DNA of 64,000 bases from Burkholderiales bacterium (GTDB lineage Bacteria; Pseudomonadota; Gammaproteobacteria; Burkholderiales; Burkholderiaceae_B): assembly GCA_027484315.1 (NCBI GenBank), contig JAIXTE010000073.1, positions 17,285 through 81,284 of the forward strand, written 5' to 3'. Position 1 is the stretch's first letter. Every line of letters starts with the position of its first letter. The notes below the pieces were generated by a model, which saw only the letters and a list, made by a program, of their open reading frames with translations, was not told the origin of the DNA and ran no database searches. Positions 43,713-52,546 of this stretch are shown here, piece after piece. The position numbers and the translations under genes are program-made.

Positions 43713-46700
43713 GCCACGTGACCCGTCGCTTCGCCGGCTGCTTCACCCGCAGTTTCACCCAAGAAGCTGGCGGGCTTGCCCGACATCAGCACCACCTGTG
43801 CTTCCATCTGCGGACAACCCAATTCGGCCAGCAAGGCAAATACACCGGCGTCCTTGGGCACAAGGCCGATCTGCTTGCTTGCATATTCCTTGCGCAGGGA
43901 ATCGTTGACCATGCCTGTGTCGGCCCACGGCCCCCAGTTCACAGACAACACCCTGCCCTTGATCCGCGCTTGCCAACTGTGGGCAATCTTGTCCAGTGCA
44001 TCATTGGCGCTGGCGTAATCGGCCTGTCCTCGGTTGCCAAACGCACTGGCCACACTGGAGAAGAACACCACAAACTGGACATCGTCACAGATCTGGTCAC
44101 GCAGCACCTGCGCGGCGTTCACCTTGGTGTTGAATACACGCTCAAAACTTTCCTGCGTTTTGTCCTTCAAGAGCTTGTCTTCAATCACACCGGCACCATG
44201 AACCACACCGTCGATCCGGCCGTGCTTCTGATAAATTTGCTGAATCAGCTCACCAAAAGCCACGCTGTCCTGAACGTCCAGCGCGTGATAGGCCACTTCA
44301 GCCCCCACCGACTGAATCAACTGCATGGTCTGGCGGAACTCGCGTTCAGACAACAGCGTGCGAATTCGTTTTTCAATTTCAGCGGGCTTGCTGTCCGGGT
44401 GTGCAGTCAACAGAATTTGTCGCAGGCGCTTGGTGTCGTTATGTCCACGCGTGTGTTCTGCTTCCTCACCCAAGGGTGCCGCAGAACGGCCAACCAGTTC
44501 CAGCTTGCAACCATGTCGCCTGGCCAGTTCAATGGCCACCAGTGCAGTGATGCCCTTGGCCCCGCCCGTCAGCAACACCACGCTGTCCGAATTCAGTGGC
44601 AGGTTCTGTATCTGCCCGGCTTCCAGAATGCTGGGCACCACATCGACCACGTAGCGACTTGAGCCTCTTCGCAACACCTCGTTGAAACGGTCCTTGCCCA
44701 GCAACTCCAGGCTAACCGCGTGGGCAACTTCTGCGGGTTCCTGGTCTGCATCCACATCAAGTACGCGCACGTTCAAATCAGGAAACTCACGCGCCAGTGA
44801 CTTGACCAAACCAGCCAGGCCAGCGCCCCGATCCGGGTTGCTGTTCGCAAGTGAAGGCTTCAGGCCCAAAGCAGTCACCACCAGAATGTGCTTGCAGCCC
44901 GCCAACACCGCAGCGCGGGCCATGGTGAAAAAGGCTTTCACATCGGCAATGCGCGACGCAGGGTCAATGCTCCACAAATGCACCAGCACTTCCGCCTTGA
45001 TCGCCGCGCTGGTCAGCACATTGGGACCATCCTGAAAGTAGACCGAATCCACAAAGGCACCTTGTGCCTTGAGCAAATCAGCCAGCACATCCGACACACC
45101 CAGTGTGTCGCGGGTCAGGCAAACAAACTGCCCGGTCAAATTGAGTCGATCACGGGTTTCTGGTATTTCCCGGCTGCGAAGCACATAGCGCTCGAACGGG
45201 ATGGTGTCAAAGGCAATGTCCTTTTCTTCCGCTTCCACAGGTGTGGGTTTGGAAGGTGCCTGGCTGGCCTTGCTTGCATTGAACACCTGCAGCATGTCCT
45301 GCAAGGTTCGGGTGTTTGCAAGGGCCGCGCTCAGGGTGCGGCGGCTTTCCTGTCCGGCGACCAGGCCAAGCGCATCAAGCCACTGGCCCACAATTTCCAC
45401 CCGCTTGATCGAATCAATTGAAAGGTCGGCTTCCAGATCAAGATGCGACTCCAGGGCATCGGTGGGATAACCCGTGGTGCTCGAAATAATGTCCAGCAAC
45501 AACGACTCCGCATCGATCGCACTCACTTGGGGTTCTGCAGCAGCCTCAATCACGGCAGTTTCACCGGCGAGACCGGATGAGTCAGATTCAGCGCCGGCAG
45601 GCAACACCGCTTCCAGCATGTCGAGCATGTGGCGCAAGGTTCTGCTTTGACCCAGTTTTTCAATCTGGGCCGCCGCATCTGCGCCCAATCGATTTCTCAA
45701 ATTCAGTGCGTCTGACCATTCACCGGTAATCTCTACGCGCTTGATTGAATCAATGGACAAATCAGCTTCCAGATCCAGGTCAAGGTCCAGTGTTTCTTCT
45801 GGATAACCTGTACGTTCACTCACCAGCGCAAGCAACACTTTGGCGGGTGACAGGGCAGCCTGTTTCGGAATTGTGGGCGTGGCTGCACTGGGTAACGAAG
45901 TCGCCGTGGATGCAGCAGCTTGCTGAACAGTTGGCAAGGCATTTGGCGATTGCGCACTGCGCTGAAGAGGCTGCCTGGGTGGGTTGGGCTGGGAAGGTGT
46001 ACCCAAATAGCTCATCAGCACATCGCGCTGGGCATTCACCAACTCACGCATATTGTTCAGGTAATTGAATACGGCAGAAGACGACTCGCCTTCTGTGGAC
46101 AGTGACGCTGAACCCAACACCGTCACTTGCCCCATCCGAACCACGGGTTCGGTCACAGGCGGAACAATGCGCAAGTTGCCAGGCTTAGCTGGCACAGCCT
46201 TGGCTCCATCGAGCCACCAGGTGGATGCGGCCAGGGTTTCCGGCTTGTCCAGATCTACAGGGGTGGTGCGGCCATTGAACAACTCACTGGCGTCAAAGCC
46301 TTGAACATTCACGGCAAGTTGAGCCAATGCACCCAGCAATCCAGCCAGCGAGCCCTCGGCCTGGTCCATGGCCACAACGGGAATCGGCGAGCCGGGAAGA
46401 ATCTTGCCCAATAGGCCAGTCAACACGCGCTTGGGACCAATTTCCACAAACAGGTCAGCACCCTGTGCCACCATGTTTTCAACTTCTTCCACCCAACGAA
46501 CCGGGCTTGAAATCTGTTCGGCCAGCGTGCTGACCAACTCATCAATGCCTGGGCCATACGGCATGGAAGTCTTGTTACTGAACACAGGAAATGCAGGAGA
46601 CTTCAAATTGATCTGTCGCAAAGCCTGCGCAAAGGACACGCTTGCGCCGCTCAATTGAGGTGAGTGAAACGCACAGGCCGTGGCGATTGGCTTGCAGGCC

Positions 46701-49700
46701 AGTCCATTGGCCTTCAAGTGCTGCAAGGCTGCATCCATGGCTGCGGTGGGCCCGGATATCACCACTTGCGAAGGGCTGTTTTGGTTGGCCATCACCACAC
46801 CCTCAAAATCTTCAAGCAAGGCGCCAATCGTCAACCGATCAGAAGACACGGCGGCCATGTAGCCGGGGTCGTCGCCCACTGCATCCAGAATGGACAGGGC
46901 ACGCTGGCGCGACAGGCTCAGCAGAGCGGCGGGGTCAATGGCACCGGCAGCAGCCAGCGCAGGCAATTCACCGTAACTGTGGCCCGCAGCCATTGCAGGC
47001 TTCAATCCAAAACGGTTCAGCCATTCGTACAGCGCCCACTCCACCGCGCCCAATGCAGGCTGCGCCACGCGTGTGTCGGTCACCGCTGTTTGCTGGCCAA
47101 GCTGTACAACGTCATCATGTGCCTTGGCCGGGAAAACCAATGCGGCCAATTCAGGGTGTTGCGCAAATACAGCCTGCAAACCGGGGAAATAAACAAACAG
47201 GTCACGCAGCATGCCGGGGTGCTGGCTGCCCTGCCCTGAAAACAGGAATGCCGTGCGCGTGCTGCGTTGGGGCTTGCCCAATTGCACAGCCCTGTCCACC
47301 TGGCCGGCCTGCAAATTGTTGATCATGGCTTTCAGTGATTCTGTGCTGTGGGCAATCCAGGCAAACTGCACATCGCCTTTGCCTGCCTGCCACAATGTGC
47401 AGGCCAGGTCTGCAAGACGTGCTGGTTTTTGATTGGCCTCAAGCCAGCTCGACAACTTGCGAATGTGTTGAAGGGCCTCTTCGGGCGAATGGCCACGAAC
47501 CACAAACAACTCGCAAGGCCAGTCGCTGGCACCATGGTGCGGGCTGTGTTGAGCCCCCTGCCCATTCCATTCCGACAACACCGCATGGAAATTGGCACCA
47601 CCAAAACCGAAGGCGCTGACCGCAGCGCGACGGGTGTGGCTGCTGAACCAGGGCAAGGGTTTTTCAGTGAATTTGAAGGGGCTGGTGTCTGCCTGGTAAC
47701 CGGGGTTGGGCTGCGCCACATGCAAGGTACCGGGCAACACTTTGTGGTGCAGGGCTTTTGTAATCTTGATCAAACCGGCAATGCCGGCTGCGCACTTGGT
47801 GTGACCAATCTGACTTTTCACCGAGCCCAACACGGCTTGATTCGCCACGCCACCACCGGCCACAAACACCTCGGTCAAGGTGGACAATTCCGTGCGGTCG
47901 CCCACCACCGTGCCGGTGCCATGCGCTTCCACCAAACCCACCTCGGCAGGCAACACGCCCGCCTGCAGGTAAGCGCGTTCCAGCGCACGCTTCTGGCCTT
48001 CCTTGCGCGGCGCAGTCAGGCCCAGGCCCTTGCCATCGCTTGAACCGGCAATGCCGTCAATCACTGCGTAAATGCGGTCCTGGTCGGCCAGCGCATCAGA
48101 CAGCCGCTTGAGCACCACCACACCCACACCCTCACCCAGCGCAATGCCATCGGCCTGCGCATCGAAAGAACGGCATCGCCCTTTGGGCGACAGTGCACCC
48201 ACAGACGTGAACATCAGGTAATCGCTGATGCCATTGTGAAAATCTGCACCACCTGCCAAAGCCATTTCACTGCTTCCGTTTCGCAATTCCTTCACAGCCA
48301 GTTCAATGGCCGTGAGTGAACTGGCACAGGCCGAAGTGACTGCGTAATTCACCCCACCCAAACCGAGTCGGTTGGCAATTCGCCCGGAAATCACGTTGAC
48401 CAGCATGCCTGGGAATGAGTCTTCGGTCAGCGGAGGCAAAGCCTTGTCCAGTTCCTCAGGCAAGTCGCCCGCATACTGTTGCCACAGGTTTCTGAATGTG
48501 TACTGGTTGGCCAGGTCCATGCCCGCTTCCGCACCGAAAATGACGGCGGTTTTTTCGCGGTTGAACCACTTGTTCGCATAGCCCGCATCGGCCAGTGCAT
48601 CCTTCGCCACCTTCAGCGAGAGCAGTTGAACTGTTTCAACGGATGGAATCGTGGAGGGTGGAATACCAAACTCGAGCGGATCAAACGCAACCGGGTCAAT
48701 AAAACCACCCCACTTGCTGACGCTCTTGTTGGGTTCAGCATGTTCCCCTGCGTAATACTGCGCCACGGACCAACGGTCTTGAGGCACTTCGCCCACCAGG
48801 TCTTTGCCCTGCAACACATTGCTCCAGAACGACTCCAGGTTTTCCGAACCAGGGTAAATACAGGACATCCCCACAATGGCAATGGGCTCGGGTACATCTT
48901 CATCCGCCACCGAGGAGCTTGATACCTGCCCCAACCATTGCACAGCCACCTCACTCACATCGCGGTGCAATTGTTCTACGGAGCGCAAACTGTTCTGAAG
49001 GGCAGCCACCTGCCCGATCATGTACATGCCTTCGTCCAACTGCTGCTGCAAAGGCACTTCGACTATTTCACCGTTGATTCGGTCTTGCCCCTTGGTGGCA
49101 ATTCGCAACCGGCCCACAGTCATGGATTCCAGTTGGGCCCAAGCCGCTTTGGTGTCCACCCCCGCTTGCGACAGACGTTCTTTCTCACGGTTGAACAAAT
49201 CAATAAAACCGGAAGGCAAACAACGAATGGCATGCCCGGGCGCGGTTTCAATCAAGGCAGTTTCCTGACCTACCAGGGTTTGGCGCTGAAACTCTTCCAG
49301 AACCGCGCCATACTGCACAGCCTCGGGCGTGGTGATGTAGGCCGTGCCCATCAACACACCCACCTTGGCACCACGGGCGGCAAGTGGCGCAGTCAATACC
49401 GACACCATCGCAGCCGACACTTCGTCGTGAATGCCACCGGCAAACAGCACATGCAGAGTCGTCAAATCGTCTTGTTCCAGCATGCGGCTGACCGCCTGCT
49501 CCCACAACACGAAGCTGTAACGCGGGCCAACATGCCCACCACATTCACGGCCTTCGAACACAAAATGGCGTGCACCTTCCTTGAGGAACAAGTCAAGCAA
49601 GCCAGGCGACGGCACATGAAGGTAAGCCGGAATACCGCGTTTCGTGAACGCTTCAGCCTGCGCAGGCCTGCCCCCGGCAATCAACACTGCCGATGGCTTG

Positions 49701-50905
49701 AATTCTTCCAGCAAAGCCAGTTGTGGCTCAAGAATGGCAGGGTCTGCAAAACCCAACACACCGACCCCCCAAGGCAGGTTGCCCACCTGGTTGGCAGTTT
49801 CTTCAAGCAGCTTGCGACTGCTTGCAGCATTCAACAAAGACAGGGCAAGAAAAGGAAGACCACCGGCGCGGGCTACGGCATGTGCGAATTCGGGGGTATC
49901 GCTGACCCGCGTCATCGGGCCTTGGGCAACCGGGAAACGCACCCCATGGCTTTGCGCCCAGGCGTTTCCAGGTTTCAAAACCTCAAGCGATTGGGCCTGT
50001 CGAAGCTGGGCGCGAATGGCCTGCTGAAGGCCGGAAAACAGTTCGGCAACCGAAGAGAATCGCTTGGCCATTTGGCCAGCAAAAGCGACATCCTGACCCA
50101 CGGCCCAAACGCGCGTGTCGTCGTTGGTGTTGGACATGCGCAGCTCCAGCGCATTCAGGTCAAGCTGCTCAATACCCGCAAGAAACTTTGGATTAGGCAC
50201 CCAGACATTGGACTGGCCAGCCAGTGTTCTGACCTCGCTGCCATCGGCATTGAGCAACTTCTGTTTGAATGTGTCAGGCAAGGAACATTCAGGCATTGCA
50301 GCCAGCGCTGCATCCACAACCACGCCCGCTGCGCCAGCCGCCATTGCGGCAGGTGCCGTGTAAAAACCGATACCACCCTGTGCCAGCACGGGAATCTTTT
50401 TACCGGTAGTTTTTTGCTCAAGTTTCAGCTTCAACACACGCTGAAGCAGCACAAAAGTACTTTCCTGACCCACGCGGCCTGCGCACTCCTGACCCTTGAC
50501 GATCAGGGCACTGGCACCGGCATCCATGGCCTGCATTGCACTGGCCAGTGAGGTCACCTGATGCAACACCAAATTGGGGATTGAAGCGCCCAAGACGCTT
50601 GCGCCTTCACCAAGCATCAGAAAATCAACGCTGCCCTGCAAGCCTGCCGGCCAATCCAGCGTCACACCTTCCGGAATGCGAAGACCCAAGGGGGTTTTGT
50701 AACGCCGGGCCGTCTGCGCCAGGTTTGGCAACGCTTCAAAAACCCCTTGCCACAACTCGCGATTGCGGCCCAAGTCGATGGCTGCGGGAATTCTGCTGCG
50801 CAGAAGAGCCGCCGCCAAACGCAAATCTGGCGTTTCAAACGGAGTCAGTGAAAGGAAGTTGAATGGAAACCCATCACGCAGCAGCGTGGTTTCAGCATTG
50901 GACAT
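43709..50905 (-). CDS. PUFA-synthase-like protein A: NMO-NMO-KS-AT-ACP-ACP-KR
   Basis: About 2398 residues (numbering from a TTG two codons earlier). Two tandem nitronate-monooxygenase/PfaD-type TIM barrels: the first (~15-255) is degenerate, the second (~322-580) keeps 'FEGRECGGHVGPRYSF' and 'FAGGIHD', the FMN region, and would serve as enoyl reductase. Ketosynthase ~674-1120 with Cys862, His997 and His1037. Acyltransferase ~1218-1530 with GHSYGE (Ser1312). Two ACPs of PUFA-synthase type (LEADLSIDSIKRVEI; Ser1722 and Ser1834). Ketoreductase ~2110-2335 with TGGAKGIT, Ser2286, Tyr2299 and Asn2303. All steps of iterative chain building except dehydration are here; the dehydratase is in protein B. 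First gene of the operon. Confidence 0.87.
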   Translation of the reverse strand: MSNAETTLLRDGFPFNFLSLTPFETPDLRLAAALLRSRIPAAIDLGRNRELWQGVFEALPNLAQTARRYKTPLGLRIPEGVTLDWPAGLQGSVDFLMLGEGASVLGASIPNLVLHQVTSLASAMQAMDAGASALIVKGQECAGRVGQESTFVLLQRVLKLKLEQKTTGKKIPVLAQGGIGFYTAPAAMAAGAAGVVVDAALAAMPECSLPDTFKQKLLNADGSEVRTLAGQSNVWVPNPKFLAGIEQLDLNALELRMSNTNDDTRVWAVGQDVAFAGQMAKRFSSVAELFSGLQQAIRAQLRQAQSLEVLKPGNAWAQSHGVRFPVAQGPMTRVSDTPEFAHAVARAGGLPFLALSLLNAASSRKLLEETANQVGNLPWGVGVLGFADPAILEPQLALLEEFKPSAVLIAGGRPAQAEAFTKRGIPAYLHVPSPGLLDLFLKEGARHFVFEGRECGGHVGPRYSFVLWEQAVSRMLEQDDLTTLHVLFAGGIHDEVSAAMVSVLTAPLAARGAKVGVLMGTAYITTPEAVQYGAVLEEFQRQTLVGQETALIETAPGHAIRCLPSGFIDLFNREKERLSQAGVDTKAAWAQLESMTVGRLRIATKGQDRINGEIVEVPLQQQLDEGMYMIGQVAALQNSLRSVEQLHRDVSEVAVQWLGQVSSSSVADEDVPEPIAIVGMSCIYPGSENLESFWSNVLQGKDLVGEVPQDRWSVAQYYAGEHAEPNKSVSKWGGFIDPVAFDPLEFGIPPSTIPSVETVQLLSLKVAKDALADAGYANKWFNREKTAVIFGAEAGMDLANQYTFRNLWQQYAGDLPEELDKALPPLTEDSFPGMLVNVISGRIANRLGLGGVNYAVTSACASSLTAIELAVKELRNGSSEMALAGGADFHNGISDYLMFTSVGALSPKGRCRSFDAQADGIALGEGVGVVVLKRLSDALADQDRIYAVIDGIAGSSDGKGLGLTAPRKEGQKRALERAYLQAGVLPAEVGLVEAHGTGTVVGDRTELSTLTEVFVAGGGVANQAVLGSVKSQIGHTKCAAGIAGLIKITKALHHKVLPGTLHVAQPNPGYQADTSPFKFTEKPLPWFSSHTRRAAVSAFGFGGANFHAVLSEWNGQGAQHSPHHGASDWPCELFVVRGHSPEEALQHIRKLSSWLEANQKPARLADLACTLWQAGKGDVQFAWIAHSTESLKAMINNLQAGQVDRAVQLGKPQRSTRTAFLFSGQGSQHPGMLRDLFVYFPGLQAVFAQHPELAALVFPAKAHDDVVQLGQQTAVTDTRVAQPALGAVEWALYEWLNRFGLKPAMAAGHSYGELPALAAAGAIDPAALLSLSRQRALSILDAVGDDPGYMAAVSSDRLTIGALLEDFEGVVMANQNSPSQVVISGPTAAMDAALQHLKANGLACKPIATACAFHSPQLSGASVSFAQALRQINLKSPAFPVFSNKTSMPYGPGIDELVSTLAEQISSPVRWVEEVENMVAQGADLFVEIGPKRVLTGLLGKILPGSPIPVVAMDQAEGSLAGLLGALAQLAVNVQGFDASELFNGRTTPVDLDKPETLAASTWWLDGAKAVPAKPGNLRIVPPVTEPVVRMGQVTVLGSASLSTEGESSSAVFNYLNNMRELVNAQRDVLMSYLGTPSQPNPPRQPLQRSAQSPNALPTVQQAAASTATSLPSAATPTIPKQAALSPAKVLLALVSERTGYPEETLDLDLDLEADLSIDSIKRVEITGEWSDALNLRNRLGADAAAQIEKLGQSRTLRHMLDMLEAVLPAGAESDSSGLAGETAVIEAAAEPQVSAIDAESLLLDIISSTTGYPTDALESHLDLEADLSIDSIKRVEIVGQWLDALGLVAGQESRRTLSAALANTRTLQDMLQVFNASKASQAPSKPTPVEAEEKDIAFDTIPFERYVLRSREIPETRDRLNLTGQFVCLTRDTLGVSDVLADLLKAQGAFVDSVYFQDGPNVLTSAAIKAEVLVHLWSIDPASRIADVKAFFTMARAAVLAGCKHILVVTALGLKPSLANSNPDRGAGLAGLVKSLAREFPDLNVRVLDVDADQEPAEVAHAVSLELLGKDRFNEVLRRGSSRYVVDVVPSILEAGQIQNLPLNSDSVVLLTGGAKGITALVAIELARRHGCKLELVGRSAAPLGEEAEHTRGHNDTKRLRQILLTAHPDSKPAEIEKRIRTLLSEREFRQTMQLIQSVGAEVAYHALDVQDSVAFGELIQQIYQKHGRIDGVVHGAGVIEDKLLKDKTQESFERVFNTKVNAAQVLRDQICDDVQFVVFFSSVASAFGNRGQADYASANDALDKIAHSWQARIKGRVLSVNWGPWADTGMVNDSLRKEYASKQIGLVPKDAGVFALLAELGCPQMEAQVVLMSGKPASFLGETAGEAAGEATGHVA

Positions 50906-51034
50906 AGTCAATTTAACCCGAATAACTTGATGTAAATTTTAGATTAGAAGTGTGACAGGTTTTATAATTTGAGATACTGCTGAAACTAAATTCTATCGGT
51001 AAATTAACCAACATGATCGGACAAATTTGCACTA

Positions 51035-51040
51035 ATTATA
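51035..51040 (-). promoter_or_regulatory. Possible -10 element for the lipid operon
   Basis: On the minus strand TATAAT lies about 130 bases upstream of the synthase ATG, in the AT-rich 226-base divergent region 50912-51137 that separates the operon from the TolC gene. No good -35 is present at 17-base spacing, so an activator may be needed. I see no recognisable operator in the rest of the region. Confidence 0.35.
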
Positions 51041-51137
51041 GAAGATTTGCTCAATGACTGTTTAATTGTGGATACATTGAGTGTCATGATTTCTCTGTTA
51101 TTCTCTCGAAGATAAACATTTTATTTAGTTTTTTTAC

Positions 51138-52508
51138 ATGATTCATCTGCGAGTTTGCGCATGCCTGATCCTGGCGACCTTGTCGCCTGCCGCACAGGCC
51201 TTGTCTTTGCTGGAAGCTGTCAAGCTGGCCGAGTTGAAAGACCCGGCCCATGCATCCATCAAGGCCAATCTCGCTGCCGCAAAGCTGGGGCCGGATGTCG
51301 CACGCGCAGGCTTGTTGCCGCAAGTTTTGGTGACAGCCAATGTGGCCAACAACAAGTTGGAGCAAGACCGCACCACCTTGAATGGCGGCTTGATCACCTT
51401 GGGCGGCACCACCGATTACGATTCAAACGATGTCACCGCCCGCATCATCCAGCCCCTGTTTGACCTGTCTGCCTACCGGCAGTACGAGACCTCCCTGCTG
51501 CAAAAATCAAGAGATGAAGCACTCGCGGTAGATCAAGTGCAGCGCTTTCGCATGCAGGTTGTGTCGGCTTACATTGATGTATTGCGGGCTGAAGCCGCAT
51601 TGAAGTTGGCCGAGAGCCGTGAGCAAACGCTGAACAAACGCCTGGAAGATGCAAAGATTCGTTTCAGGCTGGGCACTTTGCCCAAACTGGACCTGCTGGA
51701 AACACAGGCCCAGTTCGATCAAACCCGAAGCCAGCGGCTGACAGCCCAGAACGCCCTGGAAACCAGCAAGAATGTGTTGGCCAGCAAGGTGGGTACCCAG
51801 CAAATCACCTTGCCCCCCTTGAAAACCAACTTGCCTCTGATTCCTTTTGTACCCATCGACCAGGCCGCATGGAAAGCATTGGCCAAGGAAAGAAGCCCTT
51901 CCCTTCTGGCCAGTCGACTTGATATTGAAGTGGCGGAAAAAGAACGCAGCACTGTGCAGGCGGGCTACCTGCCGCAAGTGAACGCAGTGGCCTCCGTGAG
52001 CCAGCGCGATGTATCCGGAGGAGACAACCTGGCCATCAGCCTGAACAGCGGCCGAACCGAACAGGTCGGCGTGGAGTTGCGCTGGGAATTGTTTGGTGGC
52101 GGCAGAACAACGAACAGGGCCAAGCAACTGGCCCAACGCAACGACGCATTGCGGGAAGACCTTCGGACCGGAGAAATCAACCTGAGCAACCGGGTTGGCA
52201 ATCTGTTCACTACCGCACAGAATGACGCACAACGGGTCAAGGCCAACAGCAGCGCAGTGGCTTCTGCCAATGCATCACGCAACGCGATTGAAGTGGGTTA
52301 CAAGTTGGGCACCCACACCATTCTTGAATTGTTGGCTGCAGAAAACAGGCTTCAAAGCGCCAGGCAGGAACAGGACAACGCCTACTTCGACTACCTTCAG
52401 AACAGCCTGAACCTTCATGCCAGCTCAGGCGTTCTTTACTACAGCATTCTTGCGCGATACAGCAATGTGTTTGCACAAACGCCTTCAGCAAACACTAACC
52501 CGAAATAA
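51138..52508 (+). CDS. TolC-family outer membrane efflux protein
   Basis: 456 residues, typical TolC length: signal peptide (HLRVCACLILATLSPAAQA), two repeats of long helical hairpins ('RDEALAVDQVQRFRMQVVSAYIDVLRAEAALKLAESREQTLNKRLEDAKIRFRLGTLPKLDLLETQAQFDQTRS' and 'NASRNAIEVGYKLGTHTILELLAAENRLQSARQEQDNAYFDYLQNSLNLHASSG') and intervening strands. It is divergent from the synthase operon, which encodes the adaptor, ATPase and permeases but no outer channel, so it most likely completes that exporter. There is no clear Shine-Dalgarno in front of the ATG; the preceding bases are a T-run. Confidence 0.9.
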   Translation: MIHLRVCACLILATLSPAAQALSLLEAVKLAELKDPAHASIKANLAAAKLGPDVARAGLLPQVLVTANVANNKLEQDRTTLNGGLITLGGTTDYDSNDVTARIIQPLFDLSAYRQYETSLLQKSRDEALAVDQVQRFRMQVVSAYIDVLRAEAALKLAESREQTLNKRLEDAKIRFRLGTLPKLDLLETQAQFDQTRSQRLTAQNALETSKNVLASKVGTQQITLPPLKTNLPLIPFVPIDQAAWKALAKERSPSLLASRLDIEVAEKERSTVQAGYLPQVNAVASVSQRDVSGGDNLAISLNSGRTEQVGVELRWELFGGGRTTNRAKQLAQRNDALREDLRTGEINLSNRVGNLFTTAQNDAQRVKANSSAVASANASRNAIEVGYKLGTHTILELLAAENRLQSARQEQDNAYFDYLQNSLNLHASSGVLYYSILARYSNVFAQTPSANTNPK

Positions 52509-52522
52509 AACAGCGACCGCAG

Positions 52523-52546
52523 GGCCGCAGGCCTGCCTATGCGGCC
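52523..52546. terminator. Hairpin between convergent genes
   Basis: GGCCGCA / TGCGGCC stem with a 10-base loop between the TolC stop and the oxidoreductase stop. There is no T-run on either side, so its terminator role is uncertain. Confidence 0.35.

Noticed and set aside
48938..50551. 537-codon plus-strand open frame opposite the megasynthase gene
   Set aside because: It is a mirror frame of the long synthase gene; no known domain, signal peptide or ribosome site, and the minus strand carries clear catalytic motifs throughout.
39291..50905. Enediyne polyketide synthase
   Set aside because: The C-terminal PPTase and KS-AT layout recall PksE, but the synthase is split in two, carries NMO barrels and tandem PUFA-type ACPs, and no enediyne accessory genes are present.
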